From positions 122,608 through 186,607 of the forward strand of contig NZ_JAJHUO010000021.1 of assembly GCF_020859565.1 (NCBI RefSeq): a stretch of DNA of 64,000 nucleotides, given 5' to 3'. Below are positions 33,649-42,033 of the stretch, piece after piece. Below the pieces are notes generated by a model, which did no database searches, was not told the DNA's origin, and saw nothing but the letters and a program-made list of their open reading frames with translations. Numbering within the stretch: the first letter of the stretch is position 1; each line of letters begins with the position of its first letter. The position numbers were made by a program, and so were the translations under genes. The DNA comes from Saccharothrix luteola (lineage in GTDB: Bacteria > Actinomycetota > Actinomycetes > Mycobacteriales > Pseudonocardiaceae).

Positions 33649-34212
33649 ATGGATCTCCTGGACCTGAACCGGTCGTCGCTCGACCTCAACCTGAAGCTCA
33701 TGGCCGAACTGGACGAGGCGCACCTGGACCTGCCCACGCCGTGCGCCGGCTGGACCGTCTACGAGCTGCTGCGCCACCAGGTCGAGTCCACGCTGGCGTT
33801 CACCGCGTCGGTCCGCCGCACGGCCGTCGACGCGCCCGCGAGCGACGACCTGACCGTCGCCTACCGGGTCGCGACCGACGCGGTCACCGAGGCGTTCCGC
33901 GCGGACGGCGTGCTGGAGCGCGAGGCGGAGTTCCCCAACCACGGCCTGCGCCGCGGCCGTGAGCTGGTGGCCGGGCACTTCATCGACAACCTGGTGCACG
34001 CCTGGGACCTGTCCCGCGCGATCGGCGTGGACAGCACGCTCGACACCGAGCTCGCCACCGCCGCCTACCGGATGTCGCGGTACTTCCCGACCACGCCGGA
34101 CGTCCGAGGTCCGGGAGCCGCGTTCGCGATGCCGGTCGCGGTGCCGGAGGACGCGCCGATCACCGACCGCCTCGTCGGCCTGCTCGGCCGTTCGCCGAAC
34201 TGGCCGGCGTGA
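33649..34212 (+). CDS. TIGR03086-type / maleylpyruvate isomerase N-terminal (DinB-like) protein
   Basis: A 187-residue protein. The start is MDLLDLNRSSLDLNLKLMAE. The text LPTPCAGWTVYELLRHQVES (residues about 30-49) is the signature of the mycothiol-dependent metalloenzyme/DinB-like superfamily. A metal-ligand His (RHQ) and a later His pair are present (VAGHFIDNLVHAWDLSRAIG). These proteins are predicted mycothiol S-transferases or isomerases. The substrate is unknown. It is under a TetR-type palindrome, so it is probably induced by a small toxic compound (inference). Confidence 0.9.
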   Translation: MDLLDLNRSSLDLNLKLMAELDEAHLDLPTPCAGWTVYELLRHQVESTLAFTASVRRTAVDAPASDDLTVAYRVATDAVTEAFRADGVLEREAEFPNHGLRRGRELVAGHFIDNLVHAWDLSRAIGVDSTLDTELATAAYRMSRYFPTTPDVRGPGAAFAMPVAVPEDAPITDRLVGLLGRSPNWPA

Positions 34213-34224
34213 CGTGACCACCGG

Positions 34225-34365
34225 GTCGGGGGGGGGGCCCCCCCCGGGGGGGGGCCCCCCCCCCCCCCCCCCGGGGGGGGCGCGGGGGGGGGGGCGGGGG
34301 GGGGGGGGGGCGCGGGGCGGGGGGGGGGGGCCCCCCGCCCCCCCGCCCCCCCCCCCCCCCCCCCG
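34225..34365. other. G/C homopolymer block, probable sequence or assembly artefact
   Basis: About 140 bases composed only of G and C in long mononucleotide runs, with no A or T. This occurs nowhere else in the window except 6530-6595. It lies between a stop codon and an intergenic region, where a strong hairpin may have stopped sequencing. The true sequence here is unknown. The bases 34366-34439 after it hold no gene. Confidence 0.7.
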
Positions 34366-34439
34366 CTACCCCGGTATGACGCCGGGGATGGCTCCGCGGT
34401 GTGACGACCCGCGCCTCGCGCGCGCCTAGCGTTCGTGCC

Positions 34440-34727
34440 GTGAAAACCCTCGGCATCCACCCGCGGCCCGGGGTCCTCCGCGCGCTCGTCGCCGTGGTCC
34501 CCGCGCTGCTCGCGCTCTACCTGGTGGCACGGGGCTGGTTCTACCCGCTCTGGCCGGACACCATCGGCGCGATCGGCCACCCGTTCACCGCCGACCCCGG
34601 CCTCGGCGGCGCGTGGGGCGGACCCACGCTCGTCGGCGCGTGGCTCGTGCACGCCCTCATCGCGCTCGCCATCCAGGCCGTCTGCCTGGCGGTCCTCCGC
34701 CTGCTCTACCGGCCCGCGAGCCGCTAG
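34440..34727 (+). CDS. Small two-helix membrane protein
   Basis: A 95-residue protein from a GTG at 34440 (VKTLGIHPRPGVLRALVAVV). Two hydrophobic helices, about 12-33 and 65-88 (AWLVHALIALAIQAVCLAVL), flank a Trp/Pro/Gly-rich loop. No domain is recognised. It converges with the HxlR gene with a four-base overlap of stops. Because the artefact block is just upstream, the promoter and even the start could be wrong. Confidence 0.6.
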   Translation: MKTLGIHPRPGVLRALVAVVPALLALYLVARGWFYPLWPDTIGAIGHPFTADPGLGGAWGGPTLVGAWLVHALIALAIQAVCLAVLRLLYRPASR

Positions 34728-35152
34728 CCCTGCTCCGGGTGCACGTCGCCCGCAGGCACCACGGCGCCTTCGCCGTCGACGAACCGCACGTTCACCCGGC
34801 GGCCGTCGTCCGTCCGGTAGACGACCGTGGACACGGTGTCCGGCAGGTGCTCGTCGCCCCACTCCTGCAACGCGCACAGCACCAGGTTCACCCGCCTGCC
34901 CGCCTCGGTCAGGCAGTAGGCGTCGCGCGGTCGCTGCCCCGGCTCCCGGTAGGACCGCCGGACCAGCAGGCCGCTGTCGACCAGCTTCGCGAGCCTGGCC
35001 GTGAGCACGTCGGAGGCGATGCCGAGGCGCGCGCGGAACTCCGAGAAGCGGGTCGCACCGGCGAGGGCCTCGCGCAGGACGAGGAACGTCCAGCGCTCGC
35101 CGACGAGGTCCACCGCCTTGACCAAGGAGCAGTTCTCGTCCGGTGCCGTCAC
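34724..35152 (-). CDS. HxlR-family winged-helix regulator
   Basis: A 142-residue protein from a GTG start. The HxlR signature is CSLVKAVDLVGERWTFLVLR (N-terminal Cys8 and W-T-x-x-x-L-R). Then come FSEFRARLGIASDVLTARLA and the wing LLVRRSYREPGQRPRDAYCL. HxlR proteins sense aldehydes, quinones or redox state via the Cys near the N-terminus, and one is present here. The divergent SDR gene 81 bases away and the palindrome between them suggest it is the target. Confidence 0.93.
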   Translation of the reverse strand: MTAPDENCSLVKAVDLVGERWTFLVLREALAGATRFSEFRARLGIASDVLTARLAKLVDSGLLVRRSYREPGQRPRDAYCLTEAGRRVNLVLCALQEWGDEHLPDTVSTVVYRTDDGRRVNVRFVDGEGAVVPAGDVHPEQG

Positions 35153-35197
35153 GGGCCCAGTATGGCTCGGTTGTGCATCCCAAGCCAGCCAGGCTAG

Positions 35198-35212
35198 GTT
35201 GGCAAAGCCAAC
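35198..35212. promoter_or_regulatory. HxlR-type operator candidate
   Basis: GTTGGC-AAA-GCCAAC, perfect 6-base arms, 21 bases upstream of the SDR gene ATG and 45 bases upstream of the HxlR start. Position between divergent genes fits a shared operator. Confidence 0.65.
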
Positions 35213-35233
35213 TCACCTCGGGGAGAACCCTCC

Positions 35234-35935
35234 ATGAAGATCGCCAACTCGGTCGCCCTGGTCACGGGGGCCAACCGCGGCCTCGGCCTGCACTTCGCGC
35301 GGCAGTTGCGGGAGCGGGGCGCGGCGAAGGTCTACGCCACCGCGCGCGACGCGGGCTCGATCGACCTGCCGGGCGTCGAGGTGCTGTCGCTGGACATCAC
35401 CGACCCGGCCGCCGTCGCCGCCGCGGCCTCGGCCGCCGTCGACGTCACCCTGCTGGTCAACAACGCGGGCATCATCACCGGCGAGAACCTGGTCACCGGC
35501 GACCTCGCCGCGATCCGGCTGGAGCTGGACACGCACTTCTACGGCACGTTGGCGATGATCCGGGCGTTCGCGCCGATCCTCGCGGCCAACGGCGGCGGCG
35601 CGATCGTGAACGTGCTGTCGTCGATGTCGTGGGTGTCCTACGACCGCGCCACCGCGTACAGCGCGGCGAAGGCGGCGCAGTGGAGCCTCACCAACGGCGT
35701 GCGGGTGGAGCTCGCGGGCCAGGGCACGCTGGTCACCGGCGTGCACCTGGGCCCGACGGACACCGACATGACCGCGGGCATGGACGTGCCGAAGAACGAC
35801 CCGGCGGACGTCGTGCGCGCCGCGCTGGACGGCGTCGAGGCCGACCTCGTCGAGGTGCTGGCCGACCAGGGCGTGGTCGACCTGAAGGCCGCGCTGTCCG
35901 CAGACCCGCGCACCCTCTACCCGCAGGTGGTCTGA
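35234..35935 (+). CDS. Short-chain dehydrogenase/reductase (SDR)
   Basis: A 233-residue oxidoreductase. NAD(P)-binding motif is ALVTGANRGLGLHFARQLRE (TGxxxGxG; residues about 8-27). LVNNAGI follows at about 74-80. The catalytic Ser lies in VNVLSSMSWVSY, and Tyr/Lys in TAYSAAKAAQWSL (YSAAK). Length matches the classical SDR type. The ATG is preceded by GGGAG. It is probably controlled by the divergent HxlR regulator. The substrate could be a reactive carbonyl (inference). Confidence 0.95.
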   Translation: MKIANSVALVTGANRGLGLHFARQLRERGAAKVYATARDAGSIDLPGVEVLSLDITDPAAVAAAASAAVDVTLLVNNAGIITGENLVTGDLAAIRLELDTHFYGTLAMIRAFAPILAANGGGAIVNVLSSMSWVSYDRATAYSAAKAAQWSLTNGVRVELAGQGTLVTGVHLGPTDTDMTAGMDVPKNDPADVVRAALDGVEADLVEVLADQGVVDLKAALSADPRTLYPQVV

Positions 35936-35942
35936 GCACCGG

Positions 35943-35970
35943 TCCGGGGGCGCCGGACGGCGCCCCCGGA
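35943..35970. terminator. Terminator between SDR and the ABC operon
   Basis: TCCGGGGGCGCC, loop GGAC, then GGCGCCCCCGGA. A perfect 12-bp stem between two convergent transcription units, just after the SDR stop. Confidence 0.82.
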
Positions 35971-35978
35971 CGCGGGGC

Positions 35979-37117
<1,139 letters not shown>

Positions 37118-37121
<4 letters not shown>

Positions 37122-38116
37122 GCGGGCACCTCCTGGGCGGCGGGCGTTCCCGGCAGCACCGGGTTGTGGCAGCGCAGCGAGCGCACGTCACCGGCCTCCA
37201 GCTCGGGCGTGACCTCGCGGCACACCGACAACGCGTTGGGGCAACGGGGGGCGAACGCGCACCCGTGGTCCCACGGGATGTTGTCGGCGACCGAACCCTT
37301 GATGGGGACCAGCTTCTCGCCGCGCGCGCCGTCGAGCCGCGGGATCGACGCCAGCAGGCCGTGCGTGTACGGGTGGCGCGGGTCGGCGAACAGCGGGTAC
37401 CGCTCCGCCTTCTCCACGACCCGGCCGCCGTAGAGCACGTTGACCTCGTCGCACAGCCCCGCCACGACGCCCAGGTCGTGCGTGATCATGATCAGCGCCG
37501 TGCCCATGTCCCGCACGAGCTCCTTGAGCAGGGCGAGGATCTGCGCCTGGATCGTCACGTCCAGCGCCGTGGTCGGCTCGTCGGCGATGAGCAGCCGCGG
37601 CCGGCACGCCAGCGCGATCGCGATCAGCGCGCGCTGCCGCATGCCGCCGGAGAGCTGGTGCGGGTACTCGCTCAGCCTGCGCTGCGGGTCGGGGATGCCG
37701 ACCCGGCCGAGCAGGTCGGCCGCCTCCACCATCGCCGCCTTGCGGGACATGCCGCGGTGCCGTTCCAGCACCTCGGTGACCTGCAGCCCGATCGGGATCA
37801 CCGGGTTGAGGGACGACAGCGGGTCCTGGAACACCATGCCCAGGTCGCGGCCTCGCCGGTTGCGCATCTCCTTGTCGTTCAGGGTGAGCAGGTCGGTGCC
37901 CTCGAACCGGACCGAGCCGGTGACCTTGTTGCCGCGCGAGGGCAGCAAGCCCATGATCGCCAGCGAGGTCACGGACTTGCCGCAACCGGACTCGCCGACC
38001 AGTCCCACCGTCTGCCCGGGGTCGACGTCGAAGGAGACGCCGTCCACGGCGGTGAAGGGCTCGGTGCCCCTGCGCTGGAAGACCACCCGCAGATCACGCA
38101 CTTCGAGCAACGCCAT
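37118..38116 (-). CDS. Oligopeptide/dipeptide ABC transporter ATP-binding protein (OppD/DppD type)
   Basis: A 332-residue ATPase. Walker A GLVGESGCGKSVTSLAIMGL, signature LSGGMRQRALIAIALACRPR, Walker B LLIADEPTTALD, and C-terminal CAFAPRCPNALSVCREVTPE, the OppD-type cysteine region. It pairs with the OppF-like ATPase to drive the two permeases. It lies six bases downstream of the OppC-like permease gene, so the genes are co-translated. Confidence 0.95.
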
Positions 38117-38122
38117 CGCGGT

Positions 38123-39049
38123 TCACCTCCGGTTCTTCGGGTCGAGCGCCTCGCGCAGCGCCTCGCCGAGCAGCGTGAAGCCCAGCGCGACGATGATGAT
38201 GGCGATGGCCGGGTAGAACGCCAGCTCCGGCTTGACGTCGATGTAGCGCTGCGAGTTGCCGAGCATCAGCCCCCACTCGGCCCGGGACGGGTCCGGGTCG
38301 CCGAGGCCGAGGAACGACAGCGACGCCGCCTCGATGATCGCGGTCGCCAGGGTCAGCGTCGACTGCACGATGACCGGGCCGAGCGAGTTCGGCAGCATGT
38401 GCCGGAACACGACGGTCCGCCGCCGCACGCCCAGCGCCGTCGCCGCGAGCACGTGGTCGCTGTGCCGTTGCGCGAGCATGGCGCCGCGCAGCAGCCGGGC
38501 GAAGATCGGCACGGTGGTCACCGCGACCGCGATGATCACCGTGGTCTGGCTGCCCCGGCTCGCCAGCGCCGCGATCGAGATGGCCAGCAGCAGGCTGGGG
38601 ATCGACAGCATGATGTCGGTGAACCGCATCAGCCAGCTGTCCACCCAGCCGCCGAACGCGCCTGCCGCGCCGCCGATGAGCATGCCGAGCGCCAGGCCGA
38701 TCAACGTCGCGCCGACGCCGACGATCAGCGACTGCTGCGCGCCGACGAGCAGCCGGCTGAAGAAGTCGCGGCCCAGCTCGTCGCCGCCCAGCAGGAACCC
38801 CGGCATCGGGCCGGGGATGAAGTCCGGCCGCAGGTCCTCCAGCAGTTCCGGGTAGCGCTGGTAGGGGTCCTTCGGCGCGATGAACGGCGCGATGATCGCC
38901 AGCACCAGGAACATCAGCACGAGGAACGCGCCGATCAGGGCGACCGGGCTGCGCAGCATCCGCCGCAGCGCGTCGGCGGCCAGGCTCGTGCCCGCCGACT
39001 CCGCCAGGGCGTCCACCCGCTGCTGCTTGCGCTTGAGGAGACTGGTCAT
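38123..39049 (-). CDS. ABC transporter permease, OppC/DppC type
   Basis: A 308-residue membrane protein starting MTSLLKRKQQRVDALAESAG. The N-terminal helix (SPVALIGAFLVLMFLVLAII) is followed by a periplasmic OppC_N region (LGGDELGRDFFSRLLVGAQQ). Several helices and the EAA-type loop (ALGVRRRTVVFRHMLPNSLG, about residues 220-240), which contacts the ATPase, come next. Its ATG overlaps the OppB-like stop by four bases. It forms the membrane channel with the OppB-like subunit. Confidence 0.95.
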   Translation of the reverse strand: MTSLLKRKQQRVDALAESAGTSLAADALRRMLRSPVALIGAFLVLMFLVLAIIAPFIAPKDPYQRYPELLEDLRPDFIPGPMPGFLLGGDELGRDFFSRLLVGAQQSLIVGVGATLIGLALGMLIGGAAGAFGGWVDSWLMRFTDIMLSIPSLLLAISIAALASRGSQTTVIIAVAVTTVPIFARLLRGAMLAQRHSDHVLAATALGVRRRTVVFRHMLPNSLGPVIVQSTLTLATAIIEAASLSFLGLGDPDPSRAEWGLMLGNSQRYIDVKPELAFYPAIAIIIVALGFTLLGEALREALDPKNRR

Positions 39050-40050
39050 GATGCCCGCACCCTCGGGTCGATGATCGCGTAGGAGATGTCGACCAGCAGG
39101 TTGACGAGCACGTAGACCACCGCCGCGAGCAGCAGCAACGCCTGCAGGCGCGGGTAGTCCCGGCGCTCGATCCCCTGGGCCAGCAACGATCCGAGCCCGC
39201 CCCACACGAACACCCGCTCGGTGAGCACGGCGCCGCCCAGCAGCAGACCGGTCTGGAGGCCGATCGTGGTCGACACCGGCAGCATCGCGTTGCGCAGCAC
39301 GTGCCGGCGGCGGACCAGCGTCGCCTGCAGGCCCTTGGCGTTGGCCGTGCGGACGAAGTCCTCGTTGAGCACGTCGAGCACCGAGGCGCGGGTGATCCGC
39401 ACGATGACCGCGAGCGGGATGGTGCCCAGCGCGATCGCGGGCAGCACGAGGTGCCACAGCGCGTCGGCCGCGGCGTCCCACTCCTGGGTCAGCAGCCCGT
39501 CGAGCACGGCGAAGTTCGTGACGTGCGTCGGGTCGATGGTGACGTCCTGCCTGCCCGACGGCGGGAACAGCGCCAGGTCCTGCGCGAACAGCTGCTTGAG
39601 CAGGATGCCGAGGAAGAACACCGGCACGGCGACGCCGACCAGCGTGCCGATGACGGTGGCGTTGTCCAGGAACCGCCCCCGGTAGCTGGCGGCCAGGTAG
39701 CCGAGCGGGATGCCGAGCACCACGGCGAACAACAACGCGGTCAGGCCCAGCTCGATGGTGGCGGGCAGCGCGCGGCCGATCTCGGCCACCACCGGCTCGC
39801 CGCTGATCAAGGAGCTGCCGAAGTCACCGCTGAGGATGCGGCCCATGAACTTGAGGTACTGGATGAAGATCGGTTGGTCGAGGCCGAGGACCTTGTTGAG
39901 CGCCTCGATCTTCTCCGGGGTCGCCTTGTCGCCGAGCAACGCGCCGGCCGGGCCGCCGGGCAGCGACCGCAGCCAGACGAAGACCAGCAGCGACAGGATC
40001 AGCAGTGTGGGGATCGCCTGGAGCAGGCGACGGACTATGAATCGCAGCAT
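39046..40050 (-). CDS. ABC transporter permease, OppB/DppB type
   Basis: A 334-residue membrane protein with the OppB start MLRFIVRRLLQAIPTLLILS, then LVFVWLRSLPGGPAGAL. The periplasmic loop DQPIFIQYLKFMGRILSGDF and the EAA loop ANAKGLQATLVRRRHVLRNA (contact to the ATPase) are present. Length is normal. It is the second gene of the operon, after the binding protein, and is translated with the OppC-like gene by a four-base overlap. Confidence 0.95.
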   Translation of the reverse strand: MLRFIVRRLLQAIPTLLILSLLVFVWLRSLPGGPAGALLGDKATPEKIEALNKVLGLDQPIFIQYLKFMGRILSGDFGSSLISGEPVVAEIGRALPATIELGLTALLFAVVLGIPLGYLAASYRGRFLDNATVIGTLVGVAVPVFFLGILLKQLFAQDLALFPPSGRQDVTIDPTHVTNFAVLDGLLTQEWDAAADALWHLVLPAIALGTIPLAVIVRITRASVLDVLNEDFVRTANAKGLQATLVRRRHVLRNAMLPVSTTIGLQTGLLLGGAVLTERVFVWGGLGSLLAQGIERRDYPRLQALLLLAAVVYVLVNLLVDISYAIIDPRVRAS

Positions 40051-40122
40051 GATGGAAGCCCTCTGGACAGCACGGGTGGTGACGCCCGGATCACGAGCGC
40101 CACCACCCGCCTACCGTTCGGT

Positions 40123-41802
40123 TCAGCCCTTGCTCACCGTGTCGAAGCGCTCGTCGGTCAGCGGGCTGGGCACGAGGCCCGAGATCTTGCTGCTGACCAC
40201 GATCGCCGGCGGCGAGTGGGACACCGGGATCGCGGGCAGGTACTTGCTCATGAGGTCGCGGTTCACCTGCTTGTAGGCGTCCGCGTGCTTCTGCTGGTCG
40301 ACGACGCCGTCGGCCGCGGCGATCCCGTCGAACATCGACTGGTCGGCGAAGCCGAACTCCTTCTTCTCCCGGCCGAAGAACGTGCCGACGAAGTTGCCGG
40401 CGTCGTTGTAGTCGCCGGTCCAGCCGAGCAGGTGCAGGTCGTGCTTGCCGAGCTTCTGCACGTCGTCCTTGTAGCCGCCGTTCCACGGGCGGGACACGAT
40501 CTCGGCGTTGATGCCCGCGGCCTTCAGGTCGTCGACGATCACCGCCGCGATCTCGGACGGGTTCGGCATGTACGGCCGGCTGACCTCGGTGGGCACGTAG
40601 AACTTCAGGCTCAGGTTCGACACGCCGGCCTGCGTGAGCAGCTCCTTGGCCTTGGCCACGTCGTGCGGGTACTTCTGCACGTCGTCGGCGTAGCCCGCGA
40701 CGGTCTTCGGCATGAACTGCGTCGCCACCTCGGCGCCCAGCGGCAGCTTGGTCTTCACCAGCTGCTCGCGGTTGACGGCGTAGGCGATGGCCTGGCGGAC
40801 GCGCAGGTCCTTCAGCGCCGGGTTGTTCGCGCCGTTGATGCCCAGGTAGAGGATGTTGAACGCGGGCCGCGGGGTGACGTTGAAGCCGTCGGTCTTCAGC
40901 GAGTTGTAGTCCGCCGGGCTCGGGAAGTCGTAGCCGTCGATCGTGCCGGCCTTGAGTTCCTGCTTGCGCGCGTTCTCGTCCGGGATGATCTTGAAGATCA
41001 GCTTGTCGAGCTTGGCCTTCTCGCCCCAGTAGTCGTCGTTGCGGACCAGGGTGATGGTCTTGTTGGCCTTGTCGAACTTCTCCAGCTTGAACGCGCCGGT
41101 ACCGGTCGGGTGCTCGGTCGCGTAAGCCGGATAGGTGAACGAGTCGCCCGACTGCACGACGTTGTCCGCGTCGTACTTCTTCAGCGCCTCGGGGCTGGAG
41201 ATGGAGAGCGCGGTCAAACCGAAGGCGGCCGGGAAGGCGCCCTTGTACTTGTTGAGGTTCAGCACGGCGGTGTGCTCGTCCTTGGCCTCACAGGACTTGT
41301 AGACCGGCTCGCCCGCCGCGTCGCCCTCGTTCTTGGCGAAGCCCTCGAACACGTCGCCGTAGTAGATCATCTGGCTCTGGGCGGCGGCGCCCTTCATGTT
41401 GAACCAGCGGTCCATGTTGAAGCAGACGGCCGCGGCGTCGAACGCCGTGCCGTCGTGGAACTTGACGCCCTTGCGCAGGTCGAACGTCCACGACTTGCCG
41501 TCTTCGCTCGGCGTCCACTTCTCCGCGAGACCCGGCGCGAGGTCGGCGGTGCCCCGCTTGTAGGTGACCAGCGTGTCGAACATCTGGCGGATGGGGCGGA
41601 AGCTCTCGCCGTCGTCGTTGAAGATCGGGTCGAAGTTCTTGGGCTCGCCCGCGGCGCCGAAGACCATCGTGCCGCCGACCTTGCCGGACCCCGAGTCGTC
41701 GCCGCGCTCGGATTGGGCACAGGCCGACAGTGCCAGTGCCGCGACGCCGGTCAGGCCGATCGCGGCCAACCATCGGCGCCGGGCCGTTCGAGATTGAAGC
41801 AT
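40123..41802 (-). CDS. Family 5 extracellular solute-binding lipoprotein of the peptide importer
   Basis: A 559-residue binding protein. The ATG at 41802 gives a twin-Arg-rich positively charged start (MLQSRTARRRWLAAIGLTGV), a hydrophobic core and lipobox ALSAC (Cys about residue 28). The mature part shows SBP_bac_5 text: FDPIFNDDGESFRPIRQMFD, FDLRKGVKFHDGTAFDAAAV, LVRNDDYWGEKAKLDKLIFK, and AIAYAVNREQLVKTKLPLGA. It delivers peptides or similar solutes to the permease. It is first in the operon and divergent from the SARP regulator, which may control it (inference). Confidence 0.95.
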   Translation of the reverse strand: MLQSRTARRRWLAAIGLTGVAALALSACAQSERGDDSGSGKVGGTMVFGAAGEPKNFDPIFNDDGESFRPIRQMFDTLVTYKRGTADLAPGLAEKWTPSEDGKSWTFDLRKGVKFHDGTAFDAAAVCFNMDRWFNMKGAAAQSQMIYYGDVFEGFAKNEGDAAGEPVYKSCEAKDEHTAVLNLNKYKGAFPAAFGLTALSISSPEALKKYDADNVVQSGDSFTYPAYATEHPTGTGAFKLEKFDKANKTITLVRNDDYWGEKAKLDKLIFKIIPDENARKQELKAGTIDGYDFPSPADYNSLKTDGFNVTPRPAFNILYLGINGANNPALKDLRVRQAIAYAVNREQLVKTKLPLGAEVATQFMPKTVAGYADDVQKYPHDVAKAKELLTQAGVSNLSLKFYVPTEVSRPYMPNPSEIAAVIVDDLKAAGINAEIVSRPWNGGYKDDVQKLGKHDLHLLGWTGDYNDAGNFVGTFFGREKKEFGFADQSMFDGIAAADGVVDQQKHADAYKQVNRDLMSKYLPAIPVSHSPPAIVVSSKISGLVPSPLTDERFDTVSKG

Positions 41803-42033
41803 TTGACACACCCCTAGGGAAATCCGGGATCTCACGGTGTGGTCACGGACCCTAACCGGTCCCCACAACCCTTCCGACTCGTCCGAGGTCACGATCCGGC
41901 CACGTGAATCAGCATTAACACACGTCCCGCTCAACTTCGCTGACCCAACGTGACCACGCCGGATCGGGCAAACACCCTCCTACGCTGTACAACGGACAAC
42001 AGAAACCCGCACACGCGCGGAGGGAGGTCGCTG
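41803..42033. promoter_or_regulatory. Divergent promoter region between the ABC operon and the SARP gene
   Basis: 231 bases separate the binding-protein ATG and the SARP GTG. It is AT-richer than the neighbours near 41910-42000 (for example AACACACGTCCC, TACGCTGTACAAC). TACAAC/CAAACAC elements could be promoter parts. SARP proteins bind direct heptamer repeats; I do not see a clean pair here. The SARP ribosome site GGAGGGAGG is at 42019-42027. Confidence 0.45.
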
